Positions 15,974 through 25,342 of a stretch of DNA of 52,262 bases are shown one piece after another. The notes beneath the pieces were generated by a model, which did no database searches, was not told where the DNA came from, and saw only the letters and a list, made by a program, of their open reading frames with translations. A program made the position numbers and the translations under genes. The DNA is from Pseudomonas chlororaphis (GTDB lineage: Bacteria; Pseudomonadota; Gammaproteobacteria; Pseudomonadales; Pseudomonadaceae), in contig NZ_JSFK01000043.1 in the NCBI RefSeq assembly GCF_000783395.1, forward strand, positions 1 through 52,262, written 5' to 3'. How positions within the stretch are numbered: the first letter of the stretch is position 1; every line of letters starts with the position of its first letter.

Positions 15974-17010
15974 CAGGCACGCCCTCGCAACAGCAGGTAA
16001 AGGAAGAACGGCGCGCCGATAAACGCAGTAACAATACCGATCGGCAATTCTGCCGGGGCCAGCGCCAATCGCGCGACCAGATCAGCCAGCAGCAGCAGGC
16101 TCGCCCCTGCCAACACCGATGCCGGCAGCAAGACTTTGTGATCCGGCCCCGCCAGCAAGCGCACCAGATGCGGCACCACCAGCCCGACAAAACCGATCAT
16201 CCCGGCTGCCGCCACTGCCGCGCCAACCCCCAGCGCCGTGCAAAACACCAATTCACGTTTGAGCCGCTCGACATCGATGCCTAAATGCCCGGCCTCGGAT
16301 TCCCCGAGCAGCAAGGCATTCAGCGCTTTGGCTCGACGCGGCAACCACAATGCGACACCGGCGCTGATGATCAGCAATGGCCAGAGCCGCGCGTAACTGG
16401 CGCCATTGAGGCTGCCGAGGTTCCAGAAGGTCAGCGTGCGCAGCGTCGCGTCATCCGCCAGATAAGTGAATAGCCCGACCGCCGAGCTGGCCAGCGCCGT
16501 CAGCGCAATACCAGCGAGCAGCATGGTCGCGACATTGGTCTGGCCATTACGGCGGCCGAGTCGATAGACCAGCGCCGTCACGCCGAGCCCGCCGAGAAAC
16601 GCACAGACCGACAACAGATACGGCCCGAACCACTCCGGCAGACCACCAAAAAAAGAACCGCCGACAATCGCGATCGCTGCGCCCAATGCCGCGCCGCTGG
16701 AAACACCGACCAACCCCGGATCCGCCAGTGGATTGCGAAAAAGTCCCTGCATCGCCACGCCGGACAACGCCAATACACCGCCGACCGCCAGCCCGAGCAA
16801 CGTTCGCGGCAGGCGAATCTGTCCGAGGATCAGTTCAGCCTGCTCCAGTCCGTCCGGTGCCAGCGGCACGCCGAGCATGCGCAATGCCGCGCGCAATGTG
16901 TCGAACAGCGGCAAGCTGACCGGCCCCAACGCCAGCGACAGCCAGATCGCCAATAAACACAGGAGCGTCAGACCGATGAACAAGCCACGGGGTTTTACCA
17001 GTGTGGTCAT
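15973..17010 (-). CDS. phuU: Haem ABC transporter permease
   Basis: A 345-residue FecCD/BtuC-type permease with about ten membrane helices; the family motif region LPRTLLGLAVGGVLALSG lies near residue 70. It forms the inner-membrane haem channel with PhuV. Its start overlaps the phuT stop and its stop overlaps the phuV start, both by ATGA. Confidence 0.94.
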   Translation of the reverse strand: MTTLVKPRGLFIGLTLLCLLAIWLSLALGPVSLPLFDTLRAALRMLGVPLAPDGLEQAELILGQIRLPRTLLGLAVGGVLALSGVAMQGLFRNPLADPGLVGVSSGAALGAAIAIVGGSFFGGLPEWFGPYLLSVCAFLGGLGVTALVYRLGRRNGQTNVATMLLAGIALTALASSAVGLFTYLADDATLRTLTFWNLGSLNGASYARLWPLLIISAGVALWLPRRAKALNALLLGESEAGHLGIDVERLKRELVFCTALGVGAAVAAAGMIGFVGLVVPHLVRLLAGPDHKVLLPASVLAGASLLLLADLVARLALAPAELPIGIVTAFIGAPFFLYLLLRGRA

Positions 17011-17879
17011 TGGCCGCTCTTGGCCGGGTAGAAACCGTCAGTCAGGGTTTTCAGCGCTGCCGGCAAACGCGGCCCGAGCCCACCGACCAGCAGGGTCGGA
17101 TCCAGCTCCAGCACGCGCCCCGCCTTGGCCGCGCGACTTGAATCGAGAATAGGATTTTCCTTGAACAGCGCCGCTTTCGCCGCGTCACCGGTCAACGCAC
17201 GGTCGGCGAACACCAGCACTTCAGGATCGAGGCTGGCGAGGGATTCCACGGAGAACGGTTTGTAACCGGTATGGGTCGCCAGGTTATGCCCACCGGCCTG
17301 TTGCAGCAGCCAATCAGCGGCGGTGTCTTTGCCGGCGATCAACGGTTTGCCACCGGCATGCCCAAGCAAGAGCAGAACGCCTGGCGCTTTTTGTTTGGTT
17401 TGCACCTGAACAACCCGCGCCTTCTGCGCATCGAGCTGCTGTTGATAAGTTTGCAGCAACTGCGCAGCCTGCGGCTCGGTGCCCAGCAACTGGCCCAGAT
17501 GGGTGACGTTTTTCTCCAGCGTCGGCAGATCCGGTTGAGCCGAGAACAACACCACCTGAACCTTGGCCGCTTTGACTTGCGACAGAACCGGCGGCGGGCC
17601 CATTTCTTCAGTGCCAATCAAGATATCCGGACGCAGACTGAGAATGCCCTCTGCCGAAAGACTGCGCTGATAACCAATGCTCGGCAGCGACTTCAACGAC
17701 TCTGGATGTTGACTGGTGGTATCCACGCCAACCAGTTTCGACTCACCGCCCAAGGCACTGACCCACTCCGACAGCGCACCGCCAGCGCTGACCCAACGTT
17801 GCGGCAAATCAGCCGCTGCAGCCTGGTGGCTGACCAAAAGTCCGACACACAGCACGGCAACGCGGGTACTCAGGCGCAT
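17007..17879 (-). CDS. phuT: Periplasmic haem-binding protein
   Basis: A 290-residue type III substrate-binding protein with a signal peptide (residues 1-22, ending QAAAA). It carries haem from the outer-membrane receptor to PhuUV. The conserved haem-ligand Tyr region (SIGYQRSLSAEGILSLRPDILIG, about residues 70-92) is present. The start at 17879 is chosen from the signal peptide and AAGGA upstream; the long open frame beyond it is antisense to the Rieske gene. It is the first gene of the operon; the usual phuS and phuR are absent. Confidence 0.92.
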   Translation of the reverse strand: MRLSTRVAVLCVGLLVSHQAAAADLPQRWVSAGGALSEWVSALGGESKLVGVDTTSQHPESLKSLPSIGYQRSLSAEGILSLRPDILIGTEEMGPPPVLSQVKAAKVQVVLFSAQPDLPTLEKNVTHLGQLLGTEPQAAQLLQTYQQQLDAQKARVVQVQTKQKAPGVLLLLGHAGGKPLIAGKDTAADWLLQQAGGHNLATHTGYKPFSVESLASLDPEVLVFADRALTGDAAKAALFKENPILDSSRAAKAGRVLELDPTLLVGGLGPRLPAALKTLTDGFYPAKSGQ

Positions 17880-17974
17880 ACACAGCTTCCTTGAATAAGG
17901 TTTTTCCCGGGCATCAGGGTGGCAGGCCAAGTATCCTCGACATCTGCCAGACGCCTGCGGGTGAAGGCCGCCAT

Positions 17975-18002
17975 TTGATAATTGTTTGCATTTAAACGTC
18001 AA
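17975..18002 (-). promoter_or_regulatory. phuTUVW promoter with candidate Fur box
   Basis: Minus-strand TTGACG (17997-18002), a 16-base spacer and TATCAA (17975-17980). Positions 17977-17995 match about 12 of 19 bases of the Fur consensus and cover the spacer and -10, so iron repression is likely but the box is weaker than that of prrF. Confidence 0.6.
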
Positions 18003-18044
18003 GCTCGGACATATCCAGACACGAGCCGACATTAGAGGATAGCC

Positions 18045-18362
18045 ATGAAGTTTCTCTGCACGGGCGCCGAACTCGCCGATGCCAGCAGCCGTGGTTTTGA
18101 AGTCGACGGGAAAAAGCTGTTCGCCGTGCGCCGCAACGGTCAGGCCTATATCTATCTCAATCGCTGCCCGCACCGGGGCGTGGGGCTGGAATGGCAACCC
18201 GACCAGTTTCTTGACCCGAGCAACAGCCTGATTCAGTGCGCCACACACGGAGCGCTGTTTCTGATCGAGGACGGTGAATGCGTCGCCGGCCCCTGCGCCG
18301 GGCAATCACTCACCGCCATCCCTTGCCGCGAAGATGCCCAAGGCCTGTGGATCGAGGTTTAA
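18045..18362 (+). CDS. Rieske [2Fe-2S] ferredoxin-like protein
   Basis: A 105-residue stand-alone Rieske protein. The cluster ligands are complete: C41-P-H43 (NRCPHRG) and C65-x2-H68 (CATHGALF). Two further Cys (80, 84) are present. There is no signal or membrane segment, so it is cytosolic and probably a small electron carrier; the partner is unknown. It is divergent from phuT, which may reflect a shared iron response (inference). Its TAA stop overlaps the stop codon of convergent sfsA. Confidence 0.88.
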   Translation: MKFLCTGAELADASSRGFEVDGKKLFAVRRNGQAYIYLNRCPHRGVGLEWQPDQFLDPSNSLIQCATHGALFLIEDGECVAGPCAGQSLTAIPCREDAQGLWIEV

Positions 18363-19072
18363 TCGTTGAGCAATACGTCGAGACGCCGGTCGATAACCAT
18401 CTCTTCATGGTCCAGACGCACGCCATACGCCAGAACCTCAACGCCACAAGCGACCGCTTCGAGAAGCGCATCGGCGTAGGCCGAATCGATTTCCTTCGCC
18501 GGCCGCACCGCTTCAATTCCGGTGAGATTGACGCAATACAACTGCACCGCCCGGATCCCGTCCCGCGCCAGATGTGCCAACTCCCTCAGATGTTTGGCGC
18601 CACGCTGGGTCACGGCATCGGGAAACGCCGCCACCGCTGTACCGTCGAAGCCCAGGGTGACACTTTTCACTTCCACGTAAGCCGGGCCACCCGGGTATTC
18701 GAGGCGGAAATCGATACGGCTCTTTTCCTGCCCGTAAGCGACTTCACGCTTCAACGCGGTAAAGCCGTTCAACTCGGTGATGACGCCAGCCTGAAGCGCT
18801 TCTTCGACCAAGCCGTTGGCTCGAGCAGTATTTACGCAAAACAAGCGGCCTTGCGGGGTCTCGCCGATTTCCCAGGTACCGGGCAATTTGCGCTTCGGGT
18901 CATTGGAACGGCTGAACCAGACCTGCCCGCCCTCAACCTGACAGTTGAGCATCGAGCCGGTGTTCGGGCAGTGAATGGTCAGCAACTCGCCGCCAACGGT
19001 TTCGATATCGGCGAGAAAACGCTTGTAACGACGGATCAGGCGCGCCTCTTCCAGAGGGGGATAAAAGCGCAT
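18359..19072 (-). CDS. sfsA: SfsA family protein
   Basis: A 237-residue member of the sugar-fermentation-stimulation family. Conserved blocks include HCPNTGSM (34-41), the nuclease-like FDFRLEYPGGPAYVEVKSVTL region and FPDAVTQRGAKHLREL. An OB-fold plus PD-(D/E)XK-like fold is known for the family, but its physiological role is unsettled. The ATG overlaps the stop of the aminotransferase gene (ATGA), forming a two-gene operon. Confidence 0.93.
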   Translation of the reverse strand: MRFYPPLEEARLIRRYKRFLADIETVGGELLTIHCPNTGSMLNCQVEGGQVWFSRSNDPKRKLPGTWEIGETPQGRLFCVNTARANGLVEEALQAGVITELNGFTALKREVAYGQEKSRIDFRLEYPGGPAYVEVKSVTLGFDGTAVAAFPDAVTQRGAKHLRELAHLARDGIRAVQLYCVNLTGIEAVRPAKEIDSAYADALLEAVACGVEVLAYGVRLDHEEMVIDRRLDVLLND

Positions 19073-20244
19073 CAGCCTTGCCAGCTCTTCAAGCCACGGG
19101 CGATTCGCTCCACCGCTTCTTGTAAGCGAGGGAGGTTTTGCGTGTAGGCAAAACGCACATGATGGCTGGCCTGATAGCGACCAAAATCCAGCCCCGGCGT
19201 GAAGGCTACGTGCTCGGTTTCAAGGAAATGTCGGCAGAACGCGAAGGCATCGCCGCCGAACTGGCTGATATCGGCGTAAAGATAGAAAGCACCTTCAGGC
19301 TCGACGGCGATGTTGAAACCCAGTTCGCGCAGGGCCGGCAGGAGGAAATCGCGGCGGCGGCCGAACTCGGCGCGGCGCTCCTCCAGAATGGCGATGGTGT
19401 CCGGTTCGAAACAGGCCAACGCCGCATATTGCGCCATGCTTGGCGCGCTGATGTAGAGATTCTGCGCCAGCTTTTCCAGCTCGCTGACTGCGGCATCCGG
19501 CGCCACCAGCCAGCCCAAACGCCAACCGGTCATACCGAAGTATTTTGAGAAACTGTTCAAAACGAAAGCGCTGTCATCGACTTCCAGCACGCTCGCCGCG
19601 TCGGTGCCGTAAGTCAGACCGTGGTAGATCTCGTCCACCACCAGATGCCCGTGTCTGGCCTTGATGGCTGTGGATAACCCGGCCAGTTCATCGCGGGTCA
19701 GGATGGTGCCGGTCGGGTTGGCGGGCGAAGCTACCAAAGCGCCAACGCTGTCGTGATCCCAATGGCGCTCAACCAGATCCGGAGTCAGTTGATAACGCAC
19801 GTCCGGACCCACCGGCACTAACTGCGCCGCGCCTTCCACCAAGCGCAGGAAGTGCCGGTTGCACGGATAACCGGGATCCGCCAACAACCAGTGTTTACCC
19901 GGATCGACCAGCAAAGCGCTGGCCAGCAACAGGGCACCGGAACCGCCCGGCGTGATCAGGATCCGCCGTGGATCAATGTTCAAGCCATAACGCGATTGAT
20001 AAAACCCGGAGATTGCCTCGCGCAGTTCCGGAATGCCGCGTGCGGCGGTGTAACGGGTCTTGCCCGCCGTCAGCGCTGCCTGCCCCGCGCGGATGATCGG
20101 TTCGGCCGTGGTGAAGTCCGGCTCGCCGATCTCCAGATGGATGACATCGTGGCCTTCAGCCTGCAATTCATTGGCCCGCGCCAGCAACGCCATGACATGG
20201 AACGGTTCGATCGCACGACTGCGCGCACTGTAGGGCTGAGCCAT
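19072..20244 (-). CDS. Class I/II PLP-dependent aminotransferase
   Basis: A 390-residue aspartate-aminotransferase-fold enzyme. The PLP lysine lies in NSFSKYFGMTGWRLGW. Other conserved parts are ASPANPTGT and the C-terminal Arg region HVRFAYTQN. The substrate is not determined by sequence; it resembles the Pseudomonas aminotransferases beside sfsA and dksA. The start at 20244 follows GAAGGA on the minus strand, with a TAGAAT -10-like box at 20275-20280. Confidence 0.9.
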   Translation of the reverse strand: MAQPYSARSRAIEPFHVMALLARANELQAEGHDVIHLEIGEPDFTTAEPIIRAGQAALTAGKTRYTAARGIPELREAISGFYQSRYGLNIDPRRILITPGGSGALLLASALLVDPGKHWLLADPGYPCNRHFLRLVEGAAQLVPVGPDVRYQLTPDLVERHWDHDSVGALVASPANPTGTILTRDELAGLSTAIKARHGHLVVDEIYHGLTYGTDAASVLEVDDSAFVLNSFSKYFGMTGWRLGWLVAPDAAVSELEKLAQNLYISAPSMAQYAALACFEPDTIAILEERRAEFGRRRDFLLPALRELGFNIAVEPEGAFYLYADISQFGGDAFAFCRHFLETEHVAFTPGLDFGRYQASHHVRFAYTQNLPRLQEAVERIARGLKSWQG

Positions 20245-20578
20245 TGGTTTTCCTTCGGCAGGGAAAAAGAGACGATTCTACCCATCTGCCGGAACGAGCG
20301 AGAACCCGCAGCGGTCACAGCCTCAAGAACGCTGGACTGTAACGATACGCACGTACGCTCCAGGATTGACTAAAATCAGTGATTGAACAGGTCTTCAACA
20401 CCAACAGACACGGCTTGCCAAACATTTGCAAGCGCCACCCGCCGGGGCCTCGACATCCGGGAGTAGCGCAGGCCGATTTGATCTGGTAAGTTCGCCCGCT
20501 TGCAGCCGCAGGGCCGGCAGGTGTCGGTGATGGAGCAATCCTGCGCAATGGATTACAAGAGTAGAGGCGGTCCATTTC
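20245..20578. other. Intergenic region before dksA
   Basis: 334 bases between the divergent aminotransferase and dksA genes. It holds a possible minus-strand -10 (TAGAAT, 20275-20280) for the aminotransferase and, on the plus strand, TAAAAT (20371-20376) without a clear -35. The remainder is a GC-rich dksA leader of up to about 200 bases with no gene that I can support. Confidence 0.4.
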
Positions 20579-21022
20579 ATGCCCACCCAAGCAAAGCAAC
20601 AGCAGAATCAGACGATCAGCGGTTTCGAACCTTATGTTCCGGCGAAAGGTGAAGAGTACATGGGCGCCCCAATGCGCGCGCACTTCACCAAGGTCCTGAA
20701 CAAGTGGAAACAGGAGTTGATGCAGGAAGTTGACCGCACCGTTGACCACATGAAGGACGAAGCTGCCAATTTCCCGGATCCGGCCGACCGTGCCAGCCAG
20801 GAAGAAGAGTTCGCCCTCGAACTTCGCGCCCGCGACCGCGAACGCAAGCTGATCAAGAAAATCGACAAGACGCTGCAACTGATCGAAGACGAAGAGTACG
20901 GCTGGTGTGATTCGTGCGGCGTCGAGATTGGTGTAAAACGCCTGGAAGCACGTCCTACTGCCGACATGTGCGTCGACTGCAAGACCCTGGCGGAAATCAA
21001 GGAAAAGCAGGTCGGCAAGTAA
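20579..21022 (+). CDS. dksA: RNA polymerase-binding transcription factor DksA
   Basis: The 147-residue partner of ppGpp in the stringent response. It enters the RNA polymerase secondary channel and represses rRNA promoters such as those at the left end of this window. A long coiled coil (about residues 33-108) carries the tip motif DPADRA (67-72, with D67 and D70). The zinc finger has all four Cys (110, 113, 131, 134), so this is the canonical zinc form, not the Cys-poor DksA2. GAGG precedes the start. It is followed by a terminator and gluQ. Confidence 0.97.
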   Translation: MPTQAKQQQNQTISGFEPYVPAKGEEYMGAPMRAHFTKVLNKWKQELMQEVDRTVDHMKDEAANFPDPADRASQEEEFALELRARDRERKLIKKIDKTLQLIEDEEYGWCDSCGVEIGVKRLEARPTADMCVDCKTLAEIKEKQVGK

Positions 21023-21036
21023 TCTCGACCTGAACG

Positions 21037-21066
21037 AAAAACGGAGCGTGTGAACGCTCCGTTTTT
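21037..21066 (+). terminator. dksA terminator
   Basis: A 13-base-pair stem (AAAAACGGAGCGT and its complement, 4-base loop) ending in five T residues, 14 bases after the dksA stop. Confidence 0.92.
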
Positions 21067-21103
21067 GTTTCTGCCTTTTGCCTTTGCCTTTGCCTTTTGC
21101 TCT

Positions 21104-21192
21104 TGTGGGAGCGAGCCTGCTCGCGAAAGCGGTGTGTCATTCAGCATTTGATCGTCTGACATTACGCTTTCGCGAGCAGGCTCGCTCCCACA
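21104..21192. repeat. REP doublet (inverted pair)
   Basis: Inverted copies of TGTGGGAGCGAGCCTGCTCG extended by CGAAAGCG arms, between dksA and gluQ. Just before it (21072-21100) is a short run of CCTTTTG/CCTTTG repeats. Confidence 0.92.
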
Positions 21193-21231
21193 GGTTGACC
21201 TGCGTATAGCCTGAAAAGTAGCTTCGTCTCC

Positions 21232-22128
21232 ATGACCGCCAAGACATCCCCCGCCTACATCGGCCGCTTCGCCCCAACCCCCAGTGGCCACTTGCACTTT
21301 GGTTCGCTGGTCGCCGCCCTCGCCTCCTACCTCGACGCCCGCTCGGTCGGTGGTCGCTGGCTGGTGCGCATGGAAGATCTCGATCCGCCGCGCGAAGAGC
21401 CCGGTGCTCAGGCTGCAATCCTCAAGGCGCTGGAAAGCTACGGTTTCGAATGGGACGGCGACATGGTGCGCCAGAGCGATCGCCACGATGCTTACGCCGA
21501 AGTGCTCAACAGCCTGTTCAATCACGGCCTCGCTTACGCCTGCACCTGCTCGCGCAAACAGCTCGAAGCGTACAACGGCATTTATCCGGGTCTGTGCCGC
21601 AATGCCGGTCACGACCAGCAAGACGCGGCGATCCGCCTGCGCGTGCCGGAACTCGAATACCACTTCACCGACCGCGTCCAAGGCGAATACCGCCAGCATC
21701 TGGGCCGTGATGTCGGCGACTTCGTGATTCGCCGCCGTGACGGCCTCTACGCCTATCAATTGGCCGTGGTGCTCGACGATGCCTGGCAAGGCATCACCGA
21801 CATCGTCCGTGGCGCCGATCTGCTCGACTCGACACCACGCCAGTTGTATCTGCAAGAACTGCTGGGCCTGCGTCAGCCGCGCTATCTACACCTGCCGCTG
21901 ATCACCCAACCCGACGGCAACAAGCTCGGCAAGTCCTATCGCTCGCCGCCGCTGGAGGCCGATCAAGCCACGCCGTTGCTGCTGCGAGCCCTGCGCGCAC
22001 TGGGGCAAAACCCTGGCGCCGAACTGGCCCACGCCTCGCCGCAAGAATTGCTCAATTGGGGCAGCGCAAACTGGGATGCGACGAAGATCCCGCGCACACT
22101 GACCCTGCCCGAAGCGCAACTGCTATGA
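21232..22128 (+). CDS. gluQ: Glutamyl-Q tRNA(Asp) synthetase
   Basis: A 298-residue truncated glutamyl-tRNA synthetase paralogue without the anticodon-binding half. It attaches glutamate to queuosine in tRNA(Asp). The HIGH-like motif is HLHFGS, the KMSKS-like motif is KLGKS, and a zinc site has CTCSRKQ with YPGLC. Placement after dksA is the classic dksA-gluQ pairing, here separated by a terminator and a REP doublet, so translation depends on readthrough or its own promoter. Confidence 0.94.
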   Translation: MTAKTSPAYIGRFAPTPSGHLHFGSLVAALASYLDARSVGGRWLVRMEDLDPPREEPGAQAAILKALESYGFEWDGDMVRQSDRHDAYAEVLNSLFNHGLAYACTCSRKQLEAYNGIYPGLCRNAGHDQQDAAIRLRVPELEYHFTDRVQGEYRQHLGRDVGDFVIRRRDGLYAYQLAVVLDDAWQGITDIVRGADLLDSTPRQLYLQELLGLRQPRYLHLPLITQPDGNKLGKSYRSPPLEADQATPLLLRALRALGQNPGAELAHASPQELLNWGSANWDATKIPRTLTLPEAQLL

Positions 22129-22205
22129 CGACACTTGCAGTCGTGCGCCCATCCGTTACCATCGCCGCACGTTTTCGGGCACGCGCATAAAAAAGAGAGG
22201 CCGGG

Positions 22206-22382
22206 ATGTACATCTATCGCTTGGTCCTGCTTCTAGTCGTGGGGATCTACCTGTTTTCCCCCGCCATCATGGATTGGTGGATCGACGCTACGGGCGCCTG
22301 GTATCGCCCCTATCTGCTCTGGCTGATCCTCATAGTCGTGACCTTCATCCTGCAGAGCCAAAAAGATGCCGATGAGCTTTAG
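22206..22382 (+). CDS. cbrX: CbrX small membrane protein
   Basis: A 58-residue protein with two membrane helices (residues 5-20 and 37-52) separated by a Trp-rich loop (MDWWIDATGAWYRPY) and an acidic tail (DADEL). A good AGAGG site lies 5 bases before the ATG. Its last codons overlap the start of cbrA, which matches the small cotranscribed gene called cbrX upstream of cbrA in pseudomonads. The role in CbrA signalling is not established by sequence. Confidence 0.85.
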   Translation: MYIYRLVLLLVVGIYLFSPAIMDWWIDATGAWYRPYLLWLILIVVTFILQSQKDADEL

Positions 22383-25320
22383 CCTGACCCAGATGATCCT
22401 GATCAGCGCCGCGTACCTGGCGGTGCTGTTCGGCGTTGCCTGGATCAGTGAACGGGGCATGATCCCGCGCGCGATCATTCGCCACCCGTTGACCTACACC
22501 TTGTCGCTGGGGGTTTATGCCAGTGCGTGGGCGTTCTACGGCACAGTGGGGCTTGCCTACCAGTACGGCTACGGCTTTCTGTCCAGTTATCTCGGCGTGT
22601 CCGGCGCGTTTCTGCTGGCGCCGGTGCTGCTCTATCCGATCCTGAAGATCACCCGCACTTATCAACTGTCTTCGCTGGCCGATCTGTTTGCATTTCGCTT
22701 TCGCAGTACCTGGGCGGGCGCACTGACCACGATTTTCATGCTGATCGGCGTACTGCCGCTGTTGGCGTTGCAGATTCAGGCGGTGGCCGACTCCATCGGC
22801 ATTCTGACCGGCGAGCCGATCCAGAGCCGCGTGGCGTTGGCGTTCTGTGCGCTGATCATTCTGTTCACGATTTTCTTCGGCTCCCGGCATATCGCTACGC
22901 GCGAGAAGCACGAAGGCCTGGTGTTCGCGATCGCCTTTGAGTCGGTGATCAAACTGATCGCCCTCGGCGGCGTCGGTCTGTATGCGCTGTACGGCGTGTT
23001 CGACGGCCCGCAACAACTTGAACTGTGGCTGCTGCAAAACCAGACCGCCCTCGCCGCCTTGCACACGCCATTGCAGGAAGGCCCGTGGCGCACGCTGCTG
23101 CTGGTGTTCTTTGCCTCGGCGATCGTAATGCCGCACATGTATCACATGACCTTTACCGAAAACCTCAATCCGCGCTCGCTGGTCAGTGCGAGCTGGGGTT
23201 TGCCGCTATTCCTGCTGCTGATGAGCCTCGCAGTGCCGCTGATTCTCTGGGCCGGCTTGAAACTGGGCGCCACGACCAACCCGGAATATTTCACCCTCGG
23301 TATCGGTATCGCTGCCAACAGCAAACCGCTGGCATTGCTGGCTTACGTCGGCGGGCTATCAGCTGCCAGCGGCCTGATCATCGTCACTACGCTGGCACTC
23401 TCAGGCATGGCGTTGAACCACTTGGTGCTGCCGCTTTATCAGCCGCCGGCCGAAGGCAATATCTACCGCTGGCTGAAATGGACCCGCCGCGCATTGATCG
23501 TCGCGATCATCATGGCCGGCTTCGGCTTTTACCTGATGCTCGGCGCCGAGCAGGATCTGGCCAACCTCGGCATCGTCGCGTTTGTAGCGACCCTGCAATT
23601 CCTGCCCGGCGTGTTGTCGGTGCTGTACTGGCCGACCGCCAACCGTCGCGGTTTTATCGCCGGTCTGCTGGCGGGGATTCTGGTCTGGGTAGTCACCATG
23701 CTCCTGCCACTGGTCGGCAATCTGCAGGGTTTCTACATCCCGCTGCTGAACATGATTTACGTGCTCGACGACACCAGTTGGCACATGGCGGCTATCGCTT
23801 CGCTCGCTGCTAACGTCTTGATGTTCACCCTGATCTCGCTGTTCACCAACGCCAGTCCCGAAGAGGCCAGCGCTGCCGAAGCCTGCGCTGTGGATAACGT
23901 TCGTCGCCCGCAACGCCGCGAACTGCACGCTGCCTCGCCACAGGAATTCGCCACCCAACTGGCGAAACCGTTGGGCGCCAAGGCTGCGCAGAAAGAAGTC
24001 GAGCAGGCTCTGCGTGATCTTTATCTGCCGTTCGACGAACGCCGCCCGTACGCCTTGCGTCGTTTGCGCGACCGCATCGAAGCCAACCTCTCCGGCCTGA
24101 TGGGCCCGAGCGTGGCCCAGGACATGGTGGAAACCTTCCTGCCCTACAAGGCCGGCGGCGAAAACTATGTGACCGAAGACATCCACTTCATCGAAAGCCG
24201 CCTCGAAGATTACCACTCGCGCCTCACAGGTTTGGCCGCCGAACTCGACGCCTTGCGTCGTTACCACCGCCAGACCCTGCAGGAACTGCCGATGGGCGTC
24301 TGCTCGCTGGCCAAGGATCAAGAGATCCTGATGTGGAACAAGGCCATGGAAGAACTCACCGGGATCGCCGCGCAGCGTGTGGTCGGTTCGCGTCTGAGCA
24401 CCATTGGCGAGCCGTGGAAGGAATTGCTGCAAGGCTTCATCAACCTGCCCGACGAGCATTTGCACAAACAGCATCTGGCCCTCGACGGCCAGACCCGCTG
24501 GCTGAACCTGCACAAAGCGGCCATTGATGAGCCATTGGCGCCGGGTAACAGCGGCCTGGTGTTACTGGTAGAAGATCTGACCGAAACGCAAATGCTCGAA
24601 GATAAACTGGTGCACTCCGAACGTCTGGCCAGCATTGGTCGCCTTGCGGCCGGTGTGGCCCACGAAATCGGCAACCCGATCACCGGCATCGCCTGTCTGG
24701 CGCAAAACCTGCGCGAAGAACGTGAAGACGACGGCGAACTGACGGAAATCAGCGGGCAGATTCTCGAACAGACCAAACGTGTGTCACGCATCGTCCAGTC
24801 GCTGATGAGCTTCGCCCACGCCGGCAGCCATCAGCACAGTGACGAGCCCGTTTGTCTGGCCGAAGTGGCCCAGGATGCCATTGGCCTGCTGGCATTGAAC
24901 CGACGCAATTTCGAAGTGCAGTTCTACAACCTGTGCGATCCCGATCACTGGGTCGAAGGCGATCCGCAGCGGCTCGCCCAAGTCTTGATCAATCTGCTCT
25001 CCAACGCCCGCGACGCCTCGCCACCGCACAGTGCGGTACGGGTCAAGAGCGAAGCCGGCGAACACACGGTCGATCTGATCGTCGAAGACGAAGGCAGCGG
25101 TATTCCGAAGAACATCATGGATAGATTGTTCGAACCCTTCTTCACCACCAAGGATCCTGGCGAAGGCACCGGTCTGGGCCTTGCACTGGTCTATTCCATC
25201 GTTGAAGAGCATTATGGACAAATCACCATCGACAGCCCGGCTGATGTACAAAGCCAACGCGGCACCCGTATCCGGGTGACCTTACCGCGTCATGTCGAAG
25301 CGACGTCCGCTGTGAACTGA
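22372..25320 (+). CDS. cbrA: CbrA sensor histidine kinase with solute-symporter domain
   Basis: A 982-residue kinase controlling carbon/nitrogen balance. The N-terminal half is an SLC5-like sodium:solute symporter with about 13 helices (residues 1-500). A linker and PAS domain follow (about 620-740). The phosphoacceptor is His764 in AHEIGNP. The ATPase domain has the N box (INLLSNARDAS), DEGSGIP, FEPFFTTK and GTGLGLALV. The start at 22372 (MSFSLTQ) fits known homologues; ATG 22366 is an alternative. The start lies inside the cbrX coding region, so translation is probably coupled. CbrB is its partner. Confidence 0.96.
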   Translation: MSFSLTQMILISAAYLAVLFGVAWISERGMIPRAIIRHPLTYTLSLGVYASAWAFYGTVGLAYQYGYGFLSSYLGVSGAFLLAPVLLYPILKITRTYQLSSLADLFAFRFRSTWAGALTTIFMLIGVLPLLALQIQAVADSIGILTGEPIQSRVALAFCALIILFTIFFGSRHIATREKHEGLVFAIAFESVIKLIALGGVGLYALYGVFDGPQQLELWLLQNQTALAALHTPLQEGPWRTLLLVFFASAIVMPHMYHMTFTENLNPRSLVSASWGLPLFLLLMSLAVPLILWAGLKLGATTNPEYFTLGIGIAANSKPLALLAYVGGLSAASGLIIVTTLALSGMALNHLVLPLYQPPAEGNIYRWLKWTRRALIVAIIMAGFGFYLMLGAEQDLANLGIVAFVATLQFLPGVLSVLYWPTANRRGFIAGLLAGILVWVVTMLLPLVGNLQGFYIPLLNMIYVLDDTSWHMAAIASLAANVLMFTLISLFTNASPEEASAAEACAVDNVRRPQRRELHAASPQEFATQLAKPLGAKAAQKEVEQALRDLYLPFDERRPYALRRLRDRIEANLSGLMGPSVAQDMVETFLPYKAGGENYVTEDIHFIESRLEDYHSRLTGLAAELDALRRYHRQTLQELPMGVCSLAKDQEILMWNKAMEELTGIAAQRVVGSRLSTIGEPWKELLQGFINLPDEHLHKQHLALDGQTRWLNLHKAAIDEPLAPGNSGLVLLVEDLTETQMLEDKLVHSERLASIGRLAAGVAHEIGNPITGIACLAQNLREEREDDGELTEISGQILEQTKRVSRIVQSLMSFAHAGSHQHSDEPVCLAEVAQDAIGLLALNRRNFEVQFYNLCDPDHWVEGDPQRLAQVLINLLSNARDASPPHSAVRVKSEAGEHTVDLIVEDEGSGIPKNIMDRLFEPFFTTKDPGEGTGLGLALVYSIVEEHYGQITIDSPADVQSQRGTRIRVTLPRHVEATSAVN

Positions 25321-25342
25321 GACCGTCGAGAGTATCGAATCA

